Below are positions 16,633 through 25,740 of a DNA stretch of 64,000 nucleotides, one piece after another. Each line of letters opens with the position of its first letter. The first letter of the stretch is position 1. Position numbers and translations under genes: made by a program. Source of the DNA: Cellulomonas sp. RIT-PI-Y (GTDB lineage: Bacteria > Actinomycetota > Actinomycetes > Actinomycetales > Cellulomonadaceae); assembly GCF_025642745.1 (NCBI RefSeq), contig NZ_JANZKP010000013.1, positions 1-64,000 on the forward strand. Direction: 5' to 3'. The notes beneath the pieces are model-generated. The model worked only from the letters and a program-made list of their open reading frames with translations. It made no database searches and was not told where the DNA came from.

Positions 16633-17574
16633 ATGACCGCTGTCGCCGCCGAGGTCACTCAGCCGCCCGTCCTGCCGTTCCGGACCTTCGACGTCCGGGT
16701 GTCGCGCATCGTCGACATGTGCCCCTCGTTCCGCCGGATCACCTTTTCCGGCGACGACCTGCACCTGTTCGCCGACAACGGGTTCGACCAGCGGATCAAA
16801 CTCTTCCTGCCGCTGCCCTGCGGCTACGACACCCTGCCCACCGGCCCCGAGTGGTACACCGAGTGGCGCGACCTCCCCGACGAGGTCCGCCACCCGATCC
16901 GCACCTACACGGTCCGGGCCGTCCGCCAGCACGCGAACGAGATCGACGTCGATCTGGTCCTGCACGGCTCCACCGGCCCCGCCTCCCGCTGGGCCACCGA
17001 GGCCAGGCTCGGCGACCCGCTCGCCATCCTCGGCCCCAACGCCGCGCACGACGGCACCAGCGGCGGCATCGACTTCATCCCGCCCGCGCACACCGACCGC
17101 CTGCTGCTGGCCGGTGACGAGACCGCCGTCCCCGCCATCGCCTCGATCCTGGAGCGCCTGCCCGCCGACGCCCGCGGCGAGGTCGTCCTGGAGGTCCCGG
17201 TCTCCGGCGACCTCCTCGACCTGAGTGCCCCGGAGGGCGTCGCGATCACCTGGCTGCCCCGCGACGGCGCCGCCCACGGGTCCCGGCTGGTGCCCGCGGT
17301 CCAGGCCGCGTGTGTCCGGCTGATGCCGCTGGAAGCGCCCCGGACCGAGGGGATCGAGCTGGAGGACGTCGACATCGAGAACGGGCTGCTCTGGGAGCTG
17401 CCCGTCGACGCCCAGGGGCAGCCGCTGCGGCAGAACGCGGCGCTGTACGCCTGGCTGGCCGGGGAGGCCGGGGCGATCAAGACCCTGCGGCGGCACCTGG
17501 TGGCCGAGTGCGGGGTGGACCGGAAGGCCGTGGCGTTCATGGGGTACTGGCGGGAGGGGCGGCCGGAGAACTGA
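16633..17574 (+). CDS. Siderophore-interacting protein (flavin ferric reductase)
   Basis: 313 residues. SIP/ViuB family NAD(P)H-flavin reductase releasing iron from imported siderophores. N-terminal FAD domain with [14 protein letters not shown] and [12 protein letters not shown] (the R-x-Y-T-x-R flavin motif). The C-terminal SIP domain has [18 protein letters not shown], then an acidic insert and the closing [12 protein letters not shown]. The ATG at 16633 is preceded by TACCGT and six bases with an IdeR-like box across it, indicating a leaderless, iron-repressed transcript. Its 3' end overlaps the convergent membrane-protein gene by 38 bp. Confidence 0.93.
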   Translation: MTAVAAEVTQPPVLPFRTFDVRVSRIVDMCPSFRRITFSGDDLHLFADNGFDQRIKLFLPLPCGYDTLPTGPEWYTEWRDLPDEVRHPIRTYTVRAVRQHANEIDVDLVLHGSTGPASRWATEARLGDPLAILGPNAAHDGTSGGIDFIPPAHTDRLLLAGDETAVPAIASILERLPADARGEVVLEVPVSGDLLDLSAPEGVAITWLPRDGAAHGSRLVPAVQAACVRLMPLEAPRTEGIELEDVDIENGLLWELPVDAQGQPLRQNAALYAWLAGEAGAIKTLRRHLVAECGVDRKAVAFMGYWREGRPEN

Positions 17575-18346
17575 CGCGCTCCGCGTCCGTCCCCTGCTCG
17601 GCCGACGTCCGGACGTGGTCGGTCCGGCGGGCCAGCATGGAGACGCCGATCAGCGCGGCGATCGTCCCGAACAGGATCCCGGCCCCACCGTTGTACACGC
17701 TCGTCCCGATCCCCCCGTCGAGGGACGTCAGCGCCGTCTGCGTCAGGACGATCAGCACCATCGCCCCGGCGAGGTTGACCATCCGGATCGCCTCGACGGT
17801 CAGGTCCTTGCTCCGTCGTGCCACCACGACGCCGCGGATCGCCATGGCGAGTTCGGTGAAGGCGACGACCGCGATCGAGATCGCGACGATCTCGGAGAAC
17901 CTCTCCTGCTCGCCCGGATCGACGACGAGCGGCACGCAGCTGGCGACGTAGAGCAGAGCCAGCACGCTCACCATCGCGCCGGTGGCCCGGTAGGCGCGAC
18001 GTCGCTCCGGGTGCGGCCGCAGGGTCCCGTCTGGGTCGGGGGCCGTCCTGGTCAGGAAGTGCGCGCGCACGACGTGCTGCTTCGCGACCACGGCACCGAG
18101 GGTGAACAGGGCGTTCGCGGCGAGGAACCACGACGGGGAGAGCACGGTCAGCGCGATCTTCCATCCCGCCACCAGGATCCCGATCGGGATCGAGAGACCG
18201 GCGAGATAGATGCCGCGTTCGGACGTGTCGTGCACGGCGTACCGCAGGGCGGTGAGCGGACCGAAGCGTCCGACCGGGCCGCCAGGTCGGACCGTCGCCG
18301 CGGTCGACGGGCCCGGCGCACGGCGGCCGCGTTCAGTCGGTCGCAC
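17537..18346 (-). CDS. Hypothetical integral membrane protein linked to a sensor kinase
   Basis: 269 residues with about six hydrophobic segments (e.g. [53 protein letters not shown]) and polar, Pro/Thr-rich ends. I do not recognise a named family. A GTG start at 18346 overlaps the stop of the sensor kinase by 14 bp, so the two are translationally coupled and this protein may assist signal sensing or transport. The 3' end overlaps the SIP gene tail to tail by 38 bp, which argues that no terminator separates them. Confidence 0.7.
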   Translation of the reverse strand: MRPTERGRRAPGPSTAATVRPGGPVGRFGPLTALRYAVHDTSERGIYLAGLSIPIGILVAGWKIALTVLSPSWFLAANALFTLGAVVAKQHVVRAHFLTRTAPDPDGTLRPHPERRRAYRATGAMVSVLALLYVASCVPLVVDPGEQERFSEIVAISIAVVAFTELAMAIRGVVVARRSKDLTVEAIRMVNLAGAMVLIVLTQTALTSLDGGIGTSVYNGGAGILFGTIAALIGVSMLARRTDHVRTSAEQGTDAERVSSPAAPPASTP

Positions 18347-19508
18347 GAGCGGGCAGTTCGGCGCGGACCCAGAAGAGGTGGCCGTCCGCGCGGACCTGCA
18401 AGGACCCGTGTGCGGCGGCGGCGCGCTCTCTCATCCCGATGATGCCGTTGCCGCCCGGTGAACTCCCGCGGCGCGCGGCGTCCGTCCGGGGGTTGACGAC
18501 CTCGACCACGATCCGCTCCCCGGGGGTGCGCTCCACGAGGATCGACGCCGACCCGGTGCCGTACTTCTGGGCGTTGGTCAGGGACTCCTGGGCGATCCGG
18601 TACACGGCGGCGCCGACGGCGGGCGGCAGATCGAGCGGCTGCTCGGGCAGCGTCGCCTCGACCTCCAGGCCGGCCTCGCGGAACGAGGCGATCAGGTCGG
18701 GCAGCAACGCGTGCCCCGGGGTGGGTGCGACGGTCTGCTCCTCGGTGCCGACGCGGAGCACCTGGAGGATCTGCTGGGTCTCGCGGAGCACCTCCTGAAC
18801 CGCGGCGCGCGCGGCACCCAGATCGGCACGGGACGCCTCGGAGTCGGCGGGCAGATGCACCTCCGCGGCGCCCAGGCGCATGTTCACCACGGCGATCTGG
18901 TGGCCGACGCTGTCGTGCAGGTCGCGAGCGATGCGCACGCGTTCCTCGGCCACGGAACGATTGACGGCGGCCTCCCGGGTGGCGATCGCCTGAGCGGTGC
19001 GGCGCTCCAGCTCGGACCAGTACTGCCGGTGCCCGCGTATCGCACTGCCGGCCGAGGCGGTGACGAAGGCTGCGCAGGCGGCGATCGACGCGCCGGGATT
19101 CTGCGAGGGCAGGGCCGTGCCGAGGGAGATCCACGAGGCCGTGAGGTTCGCGGCCCCGACGACGGCGCCGGTGAGCAGACCGGGAAGCGACCGCAGGGTC
19201 AGCAGGAACGCCACGAAGCAGGCCAGGGACCAGCTCGCGATCGGGTCCCAGCCCAGCAGCGCCGCGACGACCGGCGCCGCCGCCGTGAGTCCCAGCCCCA
19301 GGTGGGGATCGCGGTGGCGCACCCAGATCCCGGCCGACGACAGCACGATCGCGAGCCAGCCGCCGACGGGGTTCCCGGCCTCCACCACGATCACCACTTG
19401 AACGGACAGCGCCAGAGCGACGATCACCAGGACCGTCCGTTCCAGCACGCGGGGCAGCCGGTTCCAGAACGCCGTTCCGGCGCGGGAGCGGGGAGCAGAG
19501 GCCGTCAC
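18333..19508 (-). CDS. Sensor histidine kinase, NarL/DesK type
   Basis: 391 residues. Five or so membrane segments at ~25-160, then HisKA_3 with the phospho-acceptor His in VRIARDLHDSVGHQIAVV, and HATPase_c with QESLTNAQKYGTGSA and GNGIIGMRERAAAAHGSL. The GTG at 19508 starts a conventional N-terminus; the frame stays open far upstream as antisense of the next genes and is not real there. It stands divergently to a small membrane protein, MFS exporter and response regulator, the last being its likely partner. Confidence 0.9.
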   Translation of the reverse strand: MTASAPRSRAGTAFWNRLPRVLERTVLVIVALALSVQVVIVVEAGNPVGGWLAIVLSSAGIWVRHRDPHLGLGLTAAAPVVAALLGWDPIASWSLACFVAFLLTLRSLPGLLTGAVVGAANLTASWISLGTALPSQNPGASIAACAAFVTASAGSAIRGHRQYWSELERRTAQAIATREAAVNRSVAEERVRIARDLHDSVGHQIAVVNMRLGAAEVHLPADSEASRADLGAARAAVQEVLRETQQILQVLRVGTEEQTVAPTPGHALLPDLIASFREAGLEVEATLPEQPLDLPPAVGAAVYRIAQESLTNAQKYGTGSASILVERTPGERIVVEVVNPRTDAARRGSSPGGNGIIGMRERAAAAHGSLQVRADGHLFWVRAELPARATD

Positions 19509-19691
19509 CTGTCCGATGGTGCCATCGGGCGTCACCGGCCACGTACTGCCGTCGCAGTAGGGGAAGTCGGTGCACCCGGAGGACGGCAGGCCGCTGTCGT
19601 GTCGACAGGCTGGGGACATGCCGGAGGAGAGATCGGGCCGCTCCTCGCGGATCACCACCCGACGGCCCGTCGCAGGAACAGGAGATCGATC

Positions 19692-20228
19692 ATGAGCCAG
19701 ACCGAAGCCGTCGCCACGGGCACCGAGTTCGTGGCCTACGAGTACACGACGGTGCGCGCCGACCGCGACCTGGAGTCGCTGTACCGCGACGCGTACCGCA
19801 ACTTCGGCTGGGTCGCGGAGGGGTACGCCACCACCATGCCGGGGACCGGCGCGGTGACCCTGAAGTTCAAGCGCGACCGCCGGGTGAAGAACCGCGCGCT
19901 GGTCCTGGAGCTGCAGCGCAAGTGCCAGCACGCCTTGGACTCCATCGCCAGCCTGGAGCGTTCGAAGACCACGACGGCCACCGCGGCGGCCGTGGGCACC
20001 GGGATTGTCGGTTCGGCGTTCCTGGCCGGGTCGGTCTTCTCCCTGGAGGCCGACCTGACCGCCCTGTCCATCGTCCTGGGCGCGGTGGGCCTGATCGGCT
20101 GGCTCGTGGGCTACCTCGCGCACGGGCGGGTGAAGGCGAAGAAGACCGCGCAGGTCACCCCGCTGATCGACCAGCAGTACGACGTCGTGTACGAGACCGG
20201 CGAGCAGGCCGCGCACCTGCTGGCCTGA
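19692..20228 (+). CDS. Two-helix membrane protein upstream of MFS exporter
   Basis: 178 residues. A soluble N-terminal ~90 residues (VAYEYTTVRADRDLESLYRD) with basic and coiled segments is followed by a pair of hydrophobic helices (AAVGTGIVGSAFLAGSVF and ALSIVLGAVGLIGWLVGYL) and a soluble tail (VTPLIDQQYDVVYETGEQ). Related small proteins occur in actinobacteria beside two-component systems, but I cannot name the family. The ATG at 19692 has an AGGAGATCGATC site. Probably in one transcription unit with the MFS gene 75 bp downstream. Confidence 0.72.
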   Translation: MSQTEAVATGTEFVAYEYTTVRADRDLESLYRDAYRNFGWVAEGYATTMPGTGAVTLKFKRDRRVKNRALVLELQRKCQHALDSIASLERSKTTTATAAAVGTGIVGSAFLAGSVFSLEADLTALSIVLGAVGLIGWLVGYLAHGRVKAKKTAQVTPLIDQQYDVVYETGEQAAHLLA

Positions 20229-20303
20229 TCCGCGTCCCGCCCTGTCATCCGCACGGCCGGACGAGGGTGCCCGACCGCTCGACCACACCGGAGGAACCCT
20301 CCT

Positions 20304-21770
20304 ATGCACCGCACCAGCACCCGGGCGCCCGGGCTGATCGTGGCCGTCCTCGCGCTCGCCGGGGTCATCGCCGCCGGCATGCAGACCCTGATCGTCCCGC
20401 TGATCGGTCAGCTGCCGAGCATCCTGGGCACCAGCGCCGACAACGCCTCCTGGGTGGTCACCGCCACCCTGCTCGCCTCGGCCGTGGCCGTCCCGGTCGC
20501 CGGCCGCCTCGGCGACCTGCACGGCACGAGGCGCATCTTCCTGATCAGCATGGTCCCGCTGATCGGCGGGTCCGCGGTCTGTGCTCTGTCGGCCTCGCTG
20601 GCCCCGATGCTCCTGGGGCGAGGTCTGCAGGGACTCGGCATGGGAGTGGCGCCCCTCGGCATCGCCCTGCTGCGGGAAGTGGTGCCGCCCGAGCGCGTCG
20701 CGTCCTCGGTCGCGCTGATGAGCGCGTCGATGGGCATCGGCGGAGCGTTCGGGCTGCCGTTCGCCGCCGCCATCGCCCAGACCGCGAGCTGGCAGGCCAT
20801 GTTCTGGACCTTCGCGGCGCTGGCGACCCTCACACTGGTCGCGGTGTGGCGGGTGGTGCCCACCGGGTCGAACCGCAGGCCCTCGGGCCAGCGGTTCGAC
20901 CCGGTCGGCGCGATCCTGCTCTCCGGGGGACTGATCAGCCTGTTGCTGGCGGTGTCCAAGGGAGCGTCCTGGGGCTGGACCTCCCCGGCGACGCTCGGCT
21001 GCGCCACCGGGGCCCTGGTGGTCCTCGGGCTGTGGGTGGTCGTGCAGCTGCGCTCGACGCACCCGCTGGTCAACCTGCGGTCGATCGCCAGCCGTCCCGT
21101 GGCGGTGACCAATGCCGCCTCGCTCCTGGTCTCGTTCGGGATGTACGCCCAGTCCCTGGTGATCCCCCAGGTGCTCCAGCTGCCGACCGCCACCGGGTAC
21201 GGGCTCGGGCAGTCGATGCTCGCGATGGCGCTGTGGCTGGCACCCGGCGGGTTCGTGATGATGGCTGTCGCCCCGCTCGGCGCACGCCTGTCGCGCACCC
21301 GCGGACCGAAGATCACGCTCACGGCGGGCGCCGCCGCGATCGCCGCCGCCTATGCGGCCTCGCTGCTGCTCATGGGCTCGACCTGGGGCCTGATGGTCGC
21401 GGTGATGCTGGTCAACGTCGGCACCGGCATGGCGTACGGGGCCATCCCGCTGCTGATCATGGGCGGGGTCCCGCGCTCGGAGATCGCCTCCGCCAACAGC
21501 TTCAACACCCTCGTCCGGTCCCTGGGGACCAGCACCGCGGCAGCCGTCGTCGGGGTCCTGCTGGCCACGCTGGGCTCCCTCACCGACGGGCATCTGGTCC
21601 CGTCCGAGGGCGCCTTCCGCCTCGCGCTGGCTGTGGGGTGCGCGGCGGGCGTCCTCGCCGCGGTCGTCGCGGCCACGATCCCCGCCTCGGCCGGGCGCGA
21701 GGATCCCGCCGCCACGCCGTCCCCCGGCGCCGACCGCCCTTCCTCCCCGGTCGTGACCGCCGTCCGCTGA
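20304..21770 (+). CDS. MFS drug/multidrug exporter, DHA2 family
   Basis: 488 residues and ~14 transmembrane segments, the usual DHA2 (14-TMS) length. Motif A is present in variant form (GRLGDLHGTRRIFLI), and the motif C region is around GMGVAPLGIALLREVVPPER. It exports hydrophobic drugs or metabolites by proton antiport (family). The ATG at 20304 has a GGAGGA site. It stands between the small membrane protein and the LuxR-type regulator, and divergent to a sensor kinase, which suggests the exporter responds to its own substrate or to envelope stress. Confidence 0.92.
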   Translation: MHRTSTRAPGLIVAVLALAGVIAAGMQTLIVPLIGQLPSILGTSADNASWVVTATLLASAVAVPVAGRLGDLHGTRRIFLISMVPLIGGSAVCALSASLAPMLLGRGLQGLGMGVAPLGIALLREVVPPERVASSVALMSASMGIGGAFGLPFAAAIAQTASWQAMFWTFAALATLTLVAVWRVVPTGSNRRPSGQRFDPVGAILLSGGLISLLLAVSKGASWGWTSPATLGCATGALVVLGLWVVVQLRSTHPLVNLRSIASRPVAVTNAASLLVSFGMYAQSLVIPQVLQLPTATGYGLGQSMLAMALWLAPGGFVMMAVAPLGARLSRTRGPKITLTAGAAAIAAAYAASLLLMGSTWGLMVAVMLVNVGTGMAYGAIPLLIMGGVPRSEIASANSFNTLVRSLGTSTAAAVVGVLLATLGSLTDGHLVPSEGAFRLALAVGCAAGVLAAVVAATIPASAGREDPAATPSPGADRPSSPVVTAVR

Positions 21771-21817
21771 CACCGCACGCACCGCATTCCGATCACCCCG
21801 ACCCCGAGGAGCACCCC

Positions 21818-21910
21818 ATGTCCGACGTCACCGGGAGGACCACTGCGAGGATGAGGGCCCGCGACGCACGGGCTGCGCGAACAACCGGGAGGTATCGATG
21901 GTCCGCGTGA
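21818..21910 (+). CDS. Arg-rich 30-residue leader peptide before the response regulator
   Basis: An ATG at 21818 has one of the best ribosome-binding sites in the region (GAGGAG, 6-7 bases upstream) and opens a 30-codon frame beginning MSDVTGRTTARMRARDARAA. It ends in TGA at 21908, 13 bases inside the regulator gene, whose own ATG is at 21898 in another frame. About nine of 30 residues are Arg. It is too short for homology judgement. It could serve translational coupling or sensing of arginine supply or ribosome stalling, or be a relict. Confidence 0.45.
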   Translation: MSDVTGRTTARMRARDARAARTTGRYRWSA

Positions 21911-22563
21911 TGCTGGTCGAAGACCAGGAGATGATCCGCTTCGGGCTGCGCACGATCATCGACGCCCACCCCGACCTGTCGGTGGTGGCCGAGTCCCCGG
22001 ACGGTCTGCACGCCCTGCGCGCCCTGGAGGCGGGGGAGAGCCACGTCGACGTCATCCTGATGGACCTCCGCATGCCCGGCATCGACGGCGTCGAGACCAC
22101 GCGCCGGATCCGGCGGTCGCACCCGCCCGAGGACGTCCGGATCGTCGTGCTGACCACCTTCGACCAGGACCAGAACGTTCTGGCGGCCCTGCGTGCGGGC
22201 GCCGACGGGTTCCTCAGCAAGGGTGTCGGGCCGGCCGAGCTGACGGCCGGGATCCTCGACGTCGCCGCGGGAGGGGGCACGCTGTCGGCGGCGGCGGCGG
22301 CCGCGATCATCGACCACGTCGCCACCGACGCCGGCGTGCCGCCCGACGAGACCGCTCGCCAGCTGCTCGCCGCCCTCACCGCGCGCGAGCGCGAGGTCGT
22401 CGAGGCAGTGGTGCAGGGTCTGGACAACCAGCAGATCGCGGAGCAGTTGTTCGTGTCCCCGTTCACGGTCAAGACGCACGTCAACCGCGCGATGACCAAG
22501 GTCGGGGCCCGCGACCGCGCCCAGCTCGTCTCCCTCGCCGTCAGGGCCGGTCTCCGACCCTGA
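21898..22563 (+). CDS. LuxR/NarL-family response regulator
   Basis: 221 residues. Receiver domain with the acidic pair EDQ near the N-terminus, Asp acceptor in VILMDLRMPGIDG, Thr in VVLTTFDQD and Lys in FLSKGVGPAE. GerE DNA-binding domain at ~155-215 (LTAREREVVEAVVQGLDNQQIA). The ATG at 21898 has GGGAGG six bases away. It is likely partner of the kinase at 18333-19508 across the divergent region. Expression may be coupled to the Arg-rich mini-ORF that overlaps its first codons. Confidence 0.93.
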   Translation: MVRVMLVEDQEMIRFGLRTIIDAHPDLSVVAESPDGLHALRALEAGESHVDVILMDLRMPGIDGVETTRRIRRSHPPEDVRIVVLTTFDQDQNVLAALRAGADGFLSKGVGPAELTAGILDVAAGGGTLSAAAAAAIIDHVATDAGVPPDETARQLLAALTAREREVVEAVVQGLDNQQIAEQLFVSPFTVKTHVNRAMTKVGARDRAQLVSLAVRAGLRP

Positions 22564-22795
22564 GCCGAGAGGCCTCCGGCGCGTCGCCCGGATCCGGCCC
22601 GGCCCTGAGCGCACCGCCCGGCCGCACCGCCGGGAGAGGGCGCGCCGCCGGGGCGCAGGGACCGGTCCCGTGCCCGGGCTTTCTCCCTCGGTGCCGTCGT
22701 CACCCGATCGGCTGAAGGCTCGCTGACCCGCTGATAACCTCCGGGGAGCGCTTCGGCGCCGGTGCATGAGGACGCGAGCGGGGGGCAATGGCGCG

Positions 22796-24019
22796 ATGCA
22801 CATTGTCCTGATCACTCATCATTACCCGCCCGAGGTCGGCGCCCCGCAGCGCCGGTGGCAGCAGTTCTCCCGGCGGTTCGTCGCGCAGGGCCACCGGGTC
22901 ACCGTGCTGGCACCGCCCCCGCACTATCCGCAGGGCGACGTGGAGGACCTCGCCGACGAGGACCGCCCCCGTGCGACCTCCCGCGGGCAGGGCGGGGAGA
23001 CGATCCACCGGGTCCGGTTCCGCCCGCACGGGCCGGACCTGCTCAGCCGGACGCTCGACCAGGCGGTGGCCGCCGGGCACTCGGTGTGGGTGGGTGCGCG
23101 ACGACTGCGGGGCCAGGACCGGCCCGACGTCGTGATCGCCACCGCTCCGGGGATCCCGTCGCTGGGCGCCGGTTATCTGCTGTCCCGGTGGTTCCGGGTG
23201 CCGCTGGTGGTCGAGATGCGCGATGCCTGGCCGGACCTGATCGCCCCGAGCGGGATGTGGGGGCACGCGCGGCGGCGTGGCTGGAAGGCCTGGGCGACAC
23301 GGACGGCGCACCGGATCGTGACCTCCCTGCAGCGGCGTGCGGACGCCGTGGTGACGACCACGGCGTCGTTCGCCGACATCCTGCGCGGGCGGCGGATGCC
23401 CCGGGTCGAGGTGATCCGCAACGGCGCCGCCTCGGTCGAGCCGCTGGCGCCGCCGTCGGCGACCCGGGAGGCGCTGCACGTGCTGTACCTCGGGACGATG
23501 GGGCGCAGCCAGGGTCTGGTGAACGCGGTGTACGCGGCGGCATACGCGACCGCGCGGGGTGTGCCGGTGCGGCTGCGGCTCGTCGGGGGCGGTCATGACG
23601 AGCAGGGGCTCCGGGAGGCGGCGGCCCAGCTGGGGATCGACGCGGAGTTCGTCGGGCGGGTGCCGCCCTCCGAGGTGGAGGCGCACTACGCCTGGGCCGA
23701 CACGGTGCTGGTGTCACTGCGCGCCTGGGACCCGTTCGAGTGGACGGTGCCTTCCAAGCTCTACGAGGTGATGGCCTCGGGCCGGCACGTCTCCGCGTCC
23801 CTGGCCGGTGAGGCGGAGTACGTGCTGCGTGAGGCCGGTGCCGGGGACGTCGTGCCCCCGGAGGACCCGGAGGCGCTGGCGGATCTCTGGGTGGCGCTCG
23901 CGGCCGATCGCTCGCGACTGCGGGTGGGCCAGAACGGCCGCCGCTGGGTCGCCGAGCACGCCGACTTCGATCGGCTGGCCGCGCACTACCTGGAGGTCAT
24001 CGGCGAGGTCGCCCGGTGA
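22796..24019 (+). CDS. Glycosyltransferase, GT4 (WbuB-like)
   Basis: 407 residues. GT-B fold transferase: N-terminal HHYPPEVGAPQRRWQQFSRR, typical of WbuB/WcaI-like GT4 enzymes, the Asp-rich EMRDAWPDLI in the acceptor region, and the donor-site segment FEWTVPSKLYEVMASGRHV with the E(x)7E-like pattern. The ATG at 22796 is preceded by a G-rich AGCGGGGGGC site; another ATG at 22766 is in frame but lacks one. It is the first gene of the polysaccharide locus, overlapping the next gene by four bases. Sugar and acceptor unknown. Confidence 0.88.
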   Translation: MHIVLITHHYPPEVGAPQRRWQQFSRRFVAQGHRVTVLAPPPHYPQGDVEDLADEDRPRATSRGQGGETIHRVRFRPHGPDLLSRTLDQAVAAGHSVWVGARRLRGQDRPDVVIATAPGIPSLGAGYLLSRWFRVPLVVEMRDAWPDLIAPSGMWGHARRRGWKAWATRTAHRIVTSLQRRADAVVTTTASFADILRGRRMPRVEVIRNGAASVEPLAPPSATREALHVLYLGTMGRSQGLVNAVYAAAYATARGVPVRLRLVGGGHDEQGLREAAAQLGIDAEFVGRVPPSEVEAHYAWADTVLVSLRAWDPFEWTVPSKLYEVMASGRHVSASLAGEAEYVLREAGAGDVVPPEDPEALADLWVALAADRSRLRVGQNGRRWVAEHADFDRLAAHYLEVIGEVAR

Positions 24020-25740
24020 CGACGCCCCTGGACATCGCCCGGAACACGCTGCTCGCGGCGACCACCGCGGCGGGGATGCTCCGGGAGGACCCGCTGCTGC
24101 TCGTGGTGCAGGCGTCGCGCCGGCTGCCACGGCGACTGACCGGCGCGGTGTCGGCGGTGCTGCTGGCCGGGCGGCCCGGGGACGGCGTCCGCGCGGTCGC
24201 CGGGCACTGGCTGGCCGGTCGACGGGAGGCGGCGGCGCAGGCGGTGCCGCACGCCCGGCCCCGGGGCCGGCTCAGCCGGCGGCTGTTGCAGGAACTGGCG
24301 GTGGAGTTGGAGGCGGTCCCGGTCGCGGCGGCCCCGGCCGGACGGGTGCGGGCCCGTGCGGCCTGGCGCAGCGGTGACCTGTCCGGGGCGGCCGAGGTCG
24401 CGCGCGCGGCCGGGGCCGATCGTCTGGCCGACCGGTACCTCGCGGAGCGGCAGACCCTCGACCCGGCCTTCGCGCTCCCGGTCCGGCGGAGCACCGACCG
24501 GTGCCGATCGGAGGGTCCGCCGCGCGCCCTGCACCTGCTGACCAACTCCCTGCCGCACACCCAGAGCGGGTATGCCCTGCGCTCGCACGCGGTGCTGCGT
24601 TCCCAGGCCGCCGCCGGCGTCGAGGTCACCGCCGTCACCCGGATCGGGTACCCGGTGACCATCGGGTCGCTCGCCGCCCGGCACCGCGACACCGTCGACG
24701 GCCTCACCTACGAACGGCTGCTGCCGCCGCGCCTGCCCGCGACCGTCCCGGACCGTGCGTCCCGCACCGTGGCCCTGCTGCGGCCGGTCGCCGAGCGGTT
24801 CGGGGCGACCGTTGTGCACACCACCACCCCCTACGGCAACGGGCAGATCGCCGCCGCCGTCGCCGCCGAGCTCGGTGTGCCGTGGGTGTACGAGGTGCGC
24901 GGACTGCTGGAGCAGACCTGGGTGGCAGGCCGCCCCGGACCCGCGGCCCGGGAGCGGGCCACGGCGAGCGAGCGGTTCCGGCTCCTGCGCGCCCAGGAGG
25001 CCGCCGTGGCCGCGGGCGCCGATCACGTCGTGACCCTGAGCCGGACGTTGCACGCCGACCTGACCGGTCGTGGTGTCCCGGCCGAACGGGTCACCGTGAT
25101 CCCCAACGCCGTCGACGGCCGGTTGCTGACCCTGCCGGACCGGTCGCCGGCGGACGCGCGAGCGGACCTGGGACTCCCGGAGGACGGTTTCTGGGTGGGT
25201 ACGGTGAGCAGCCTGGTCGGCTACGAGGGTCTGGACATGGTGATCGACGCGGTACGGATGCTGCGAGCCCGGGGCCTGGACGTGCGGGCGTGCCTGGTCG
25301 GGGACGGGGTGGCCCGGCCCGAGCTGGAACGCCGGGCACGCGCCGCCGGGATCGCCGACGCCGTCGTCCTGCCGGGACGGGTACCCGCGGCCGAGGCGCC
25401 GCGGTGGCACCGGGCGCTCGACGTCTTCACGGTGCCGCGTCGTGACCTGGAGGTCTGCCGTCGGGTGACCCCGCTGAAACCGGTCGAGGCGATGGCGCTG
25501 GGCCGGCCGGTGGTGGCCAGCGATCTGCCCGCCCTGGCCGAGGTGCTCGAGGGCGGTGCGGGGCGACTGGTGCCTCCGGGGGACGCCGGGGCGCTCGCGG
25601 ACACGATCGCCGAGCTGCGCGAGGACGACCGGGCCCGGAGCGAGCTGGTCGCGGCCGGACGGGAGGTCGCGGCCGGACGGACCTGGGAGCGCAACGGCCT
25701 GCGGTACCGGGAGCTGTACGAGCGGCTGGGGGCGACATGA
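24016..25740 (+). CDS. Glycosyltransferase GT4 with helical N-terminal extension
   Basis: 574 residues. The first ~165 are Ala/Arg-rich helices unlike a GT domain. The GT-B part runs ~170-574: LHLLTNSLPHTQSGYALRSH, VPWVYEVRGLLEQTWV, VTVIPNAVDGRLL, and the donor motif RRVTPLKPVEAMALGRPVV. It is a paralogue of the 645-residue transferase at 29425-31362, sharing the TQSGY-LR-H and VTPLKP-EA motifs and the extension upstream. GTG start in a GTGA overlap with the previous gene; the stop overlaps the permease start by four bases. Sugar specificity cannot be told. Confidence 0.87.
   Translation: MTTPLDIARNTLLAATTAAGMLREDPLLLVVQASRRLPRRLTGAVSAVLLAGRPGDGVRAVAGHWLAGRREAAAQAVPHARPRGRLSRRLLQELAVELEAVPVAAAPAGRVRARAAWRSGDLSGAAEVARAAGADRLADRYLAERQTLDPAFALPVRRSTDRCRSEGPPRALHLLTNSLPHTQSGYALRSHAVLRSQAAAGVEVTAVTRIGYPVTIGSLAARHRDTVDGLTYERLLPPRLPATVPDRASRTVALLRPVAERFGATVVHTTTPYGNGQIAAAVAAELGVPWVYEVRGLLEQTWVAGRPGPAARERATASERFRLLRAQEAAVAAGADHVVTLSRTLHADLTGRGVPAERVTVIPNAVDGRLLTLPDRSPADARADLGLPEDGFWVGTVSSLVGYEGLDMVIDAVRMLRARGLDVRACLVGDGVARPELERRARAAGIADAVVLPGRVPAAEAPRWHRALDVFTVPRRDLEVCRRVTPLKPVEAMALGRPVVASDLPALAEVLEGGAGRLVPPGDAGALADTIAELREDDRARSELVAAGREVAAGRTWERNGLRYRELYERLGAT

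Noticed and set aside
18333-21782. Very long minus-strand open frame (over 1,100 codons)
   Set aside because: Only 18333-19508 encodes a recognisable kinase. The rest is antisense to the membrane protein and MFS genes and has Gly/Arg/His/Asp-rich nonsense composition produced by GC-rich third positions.
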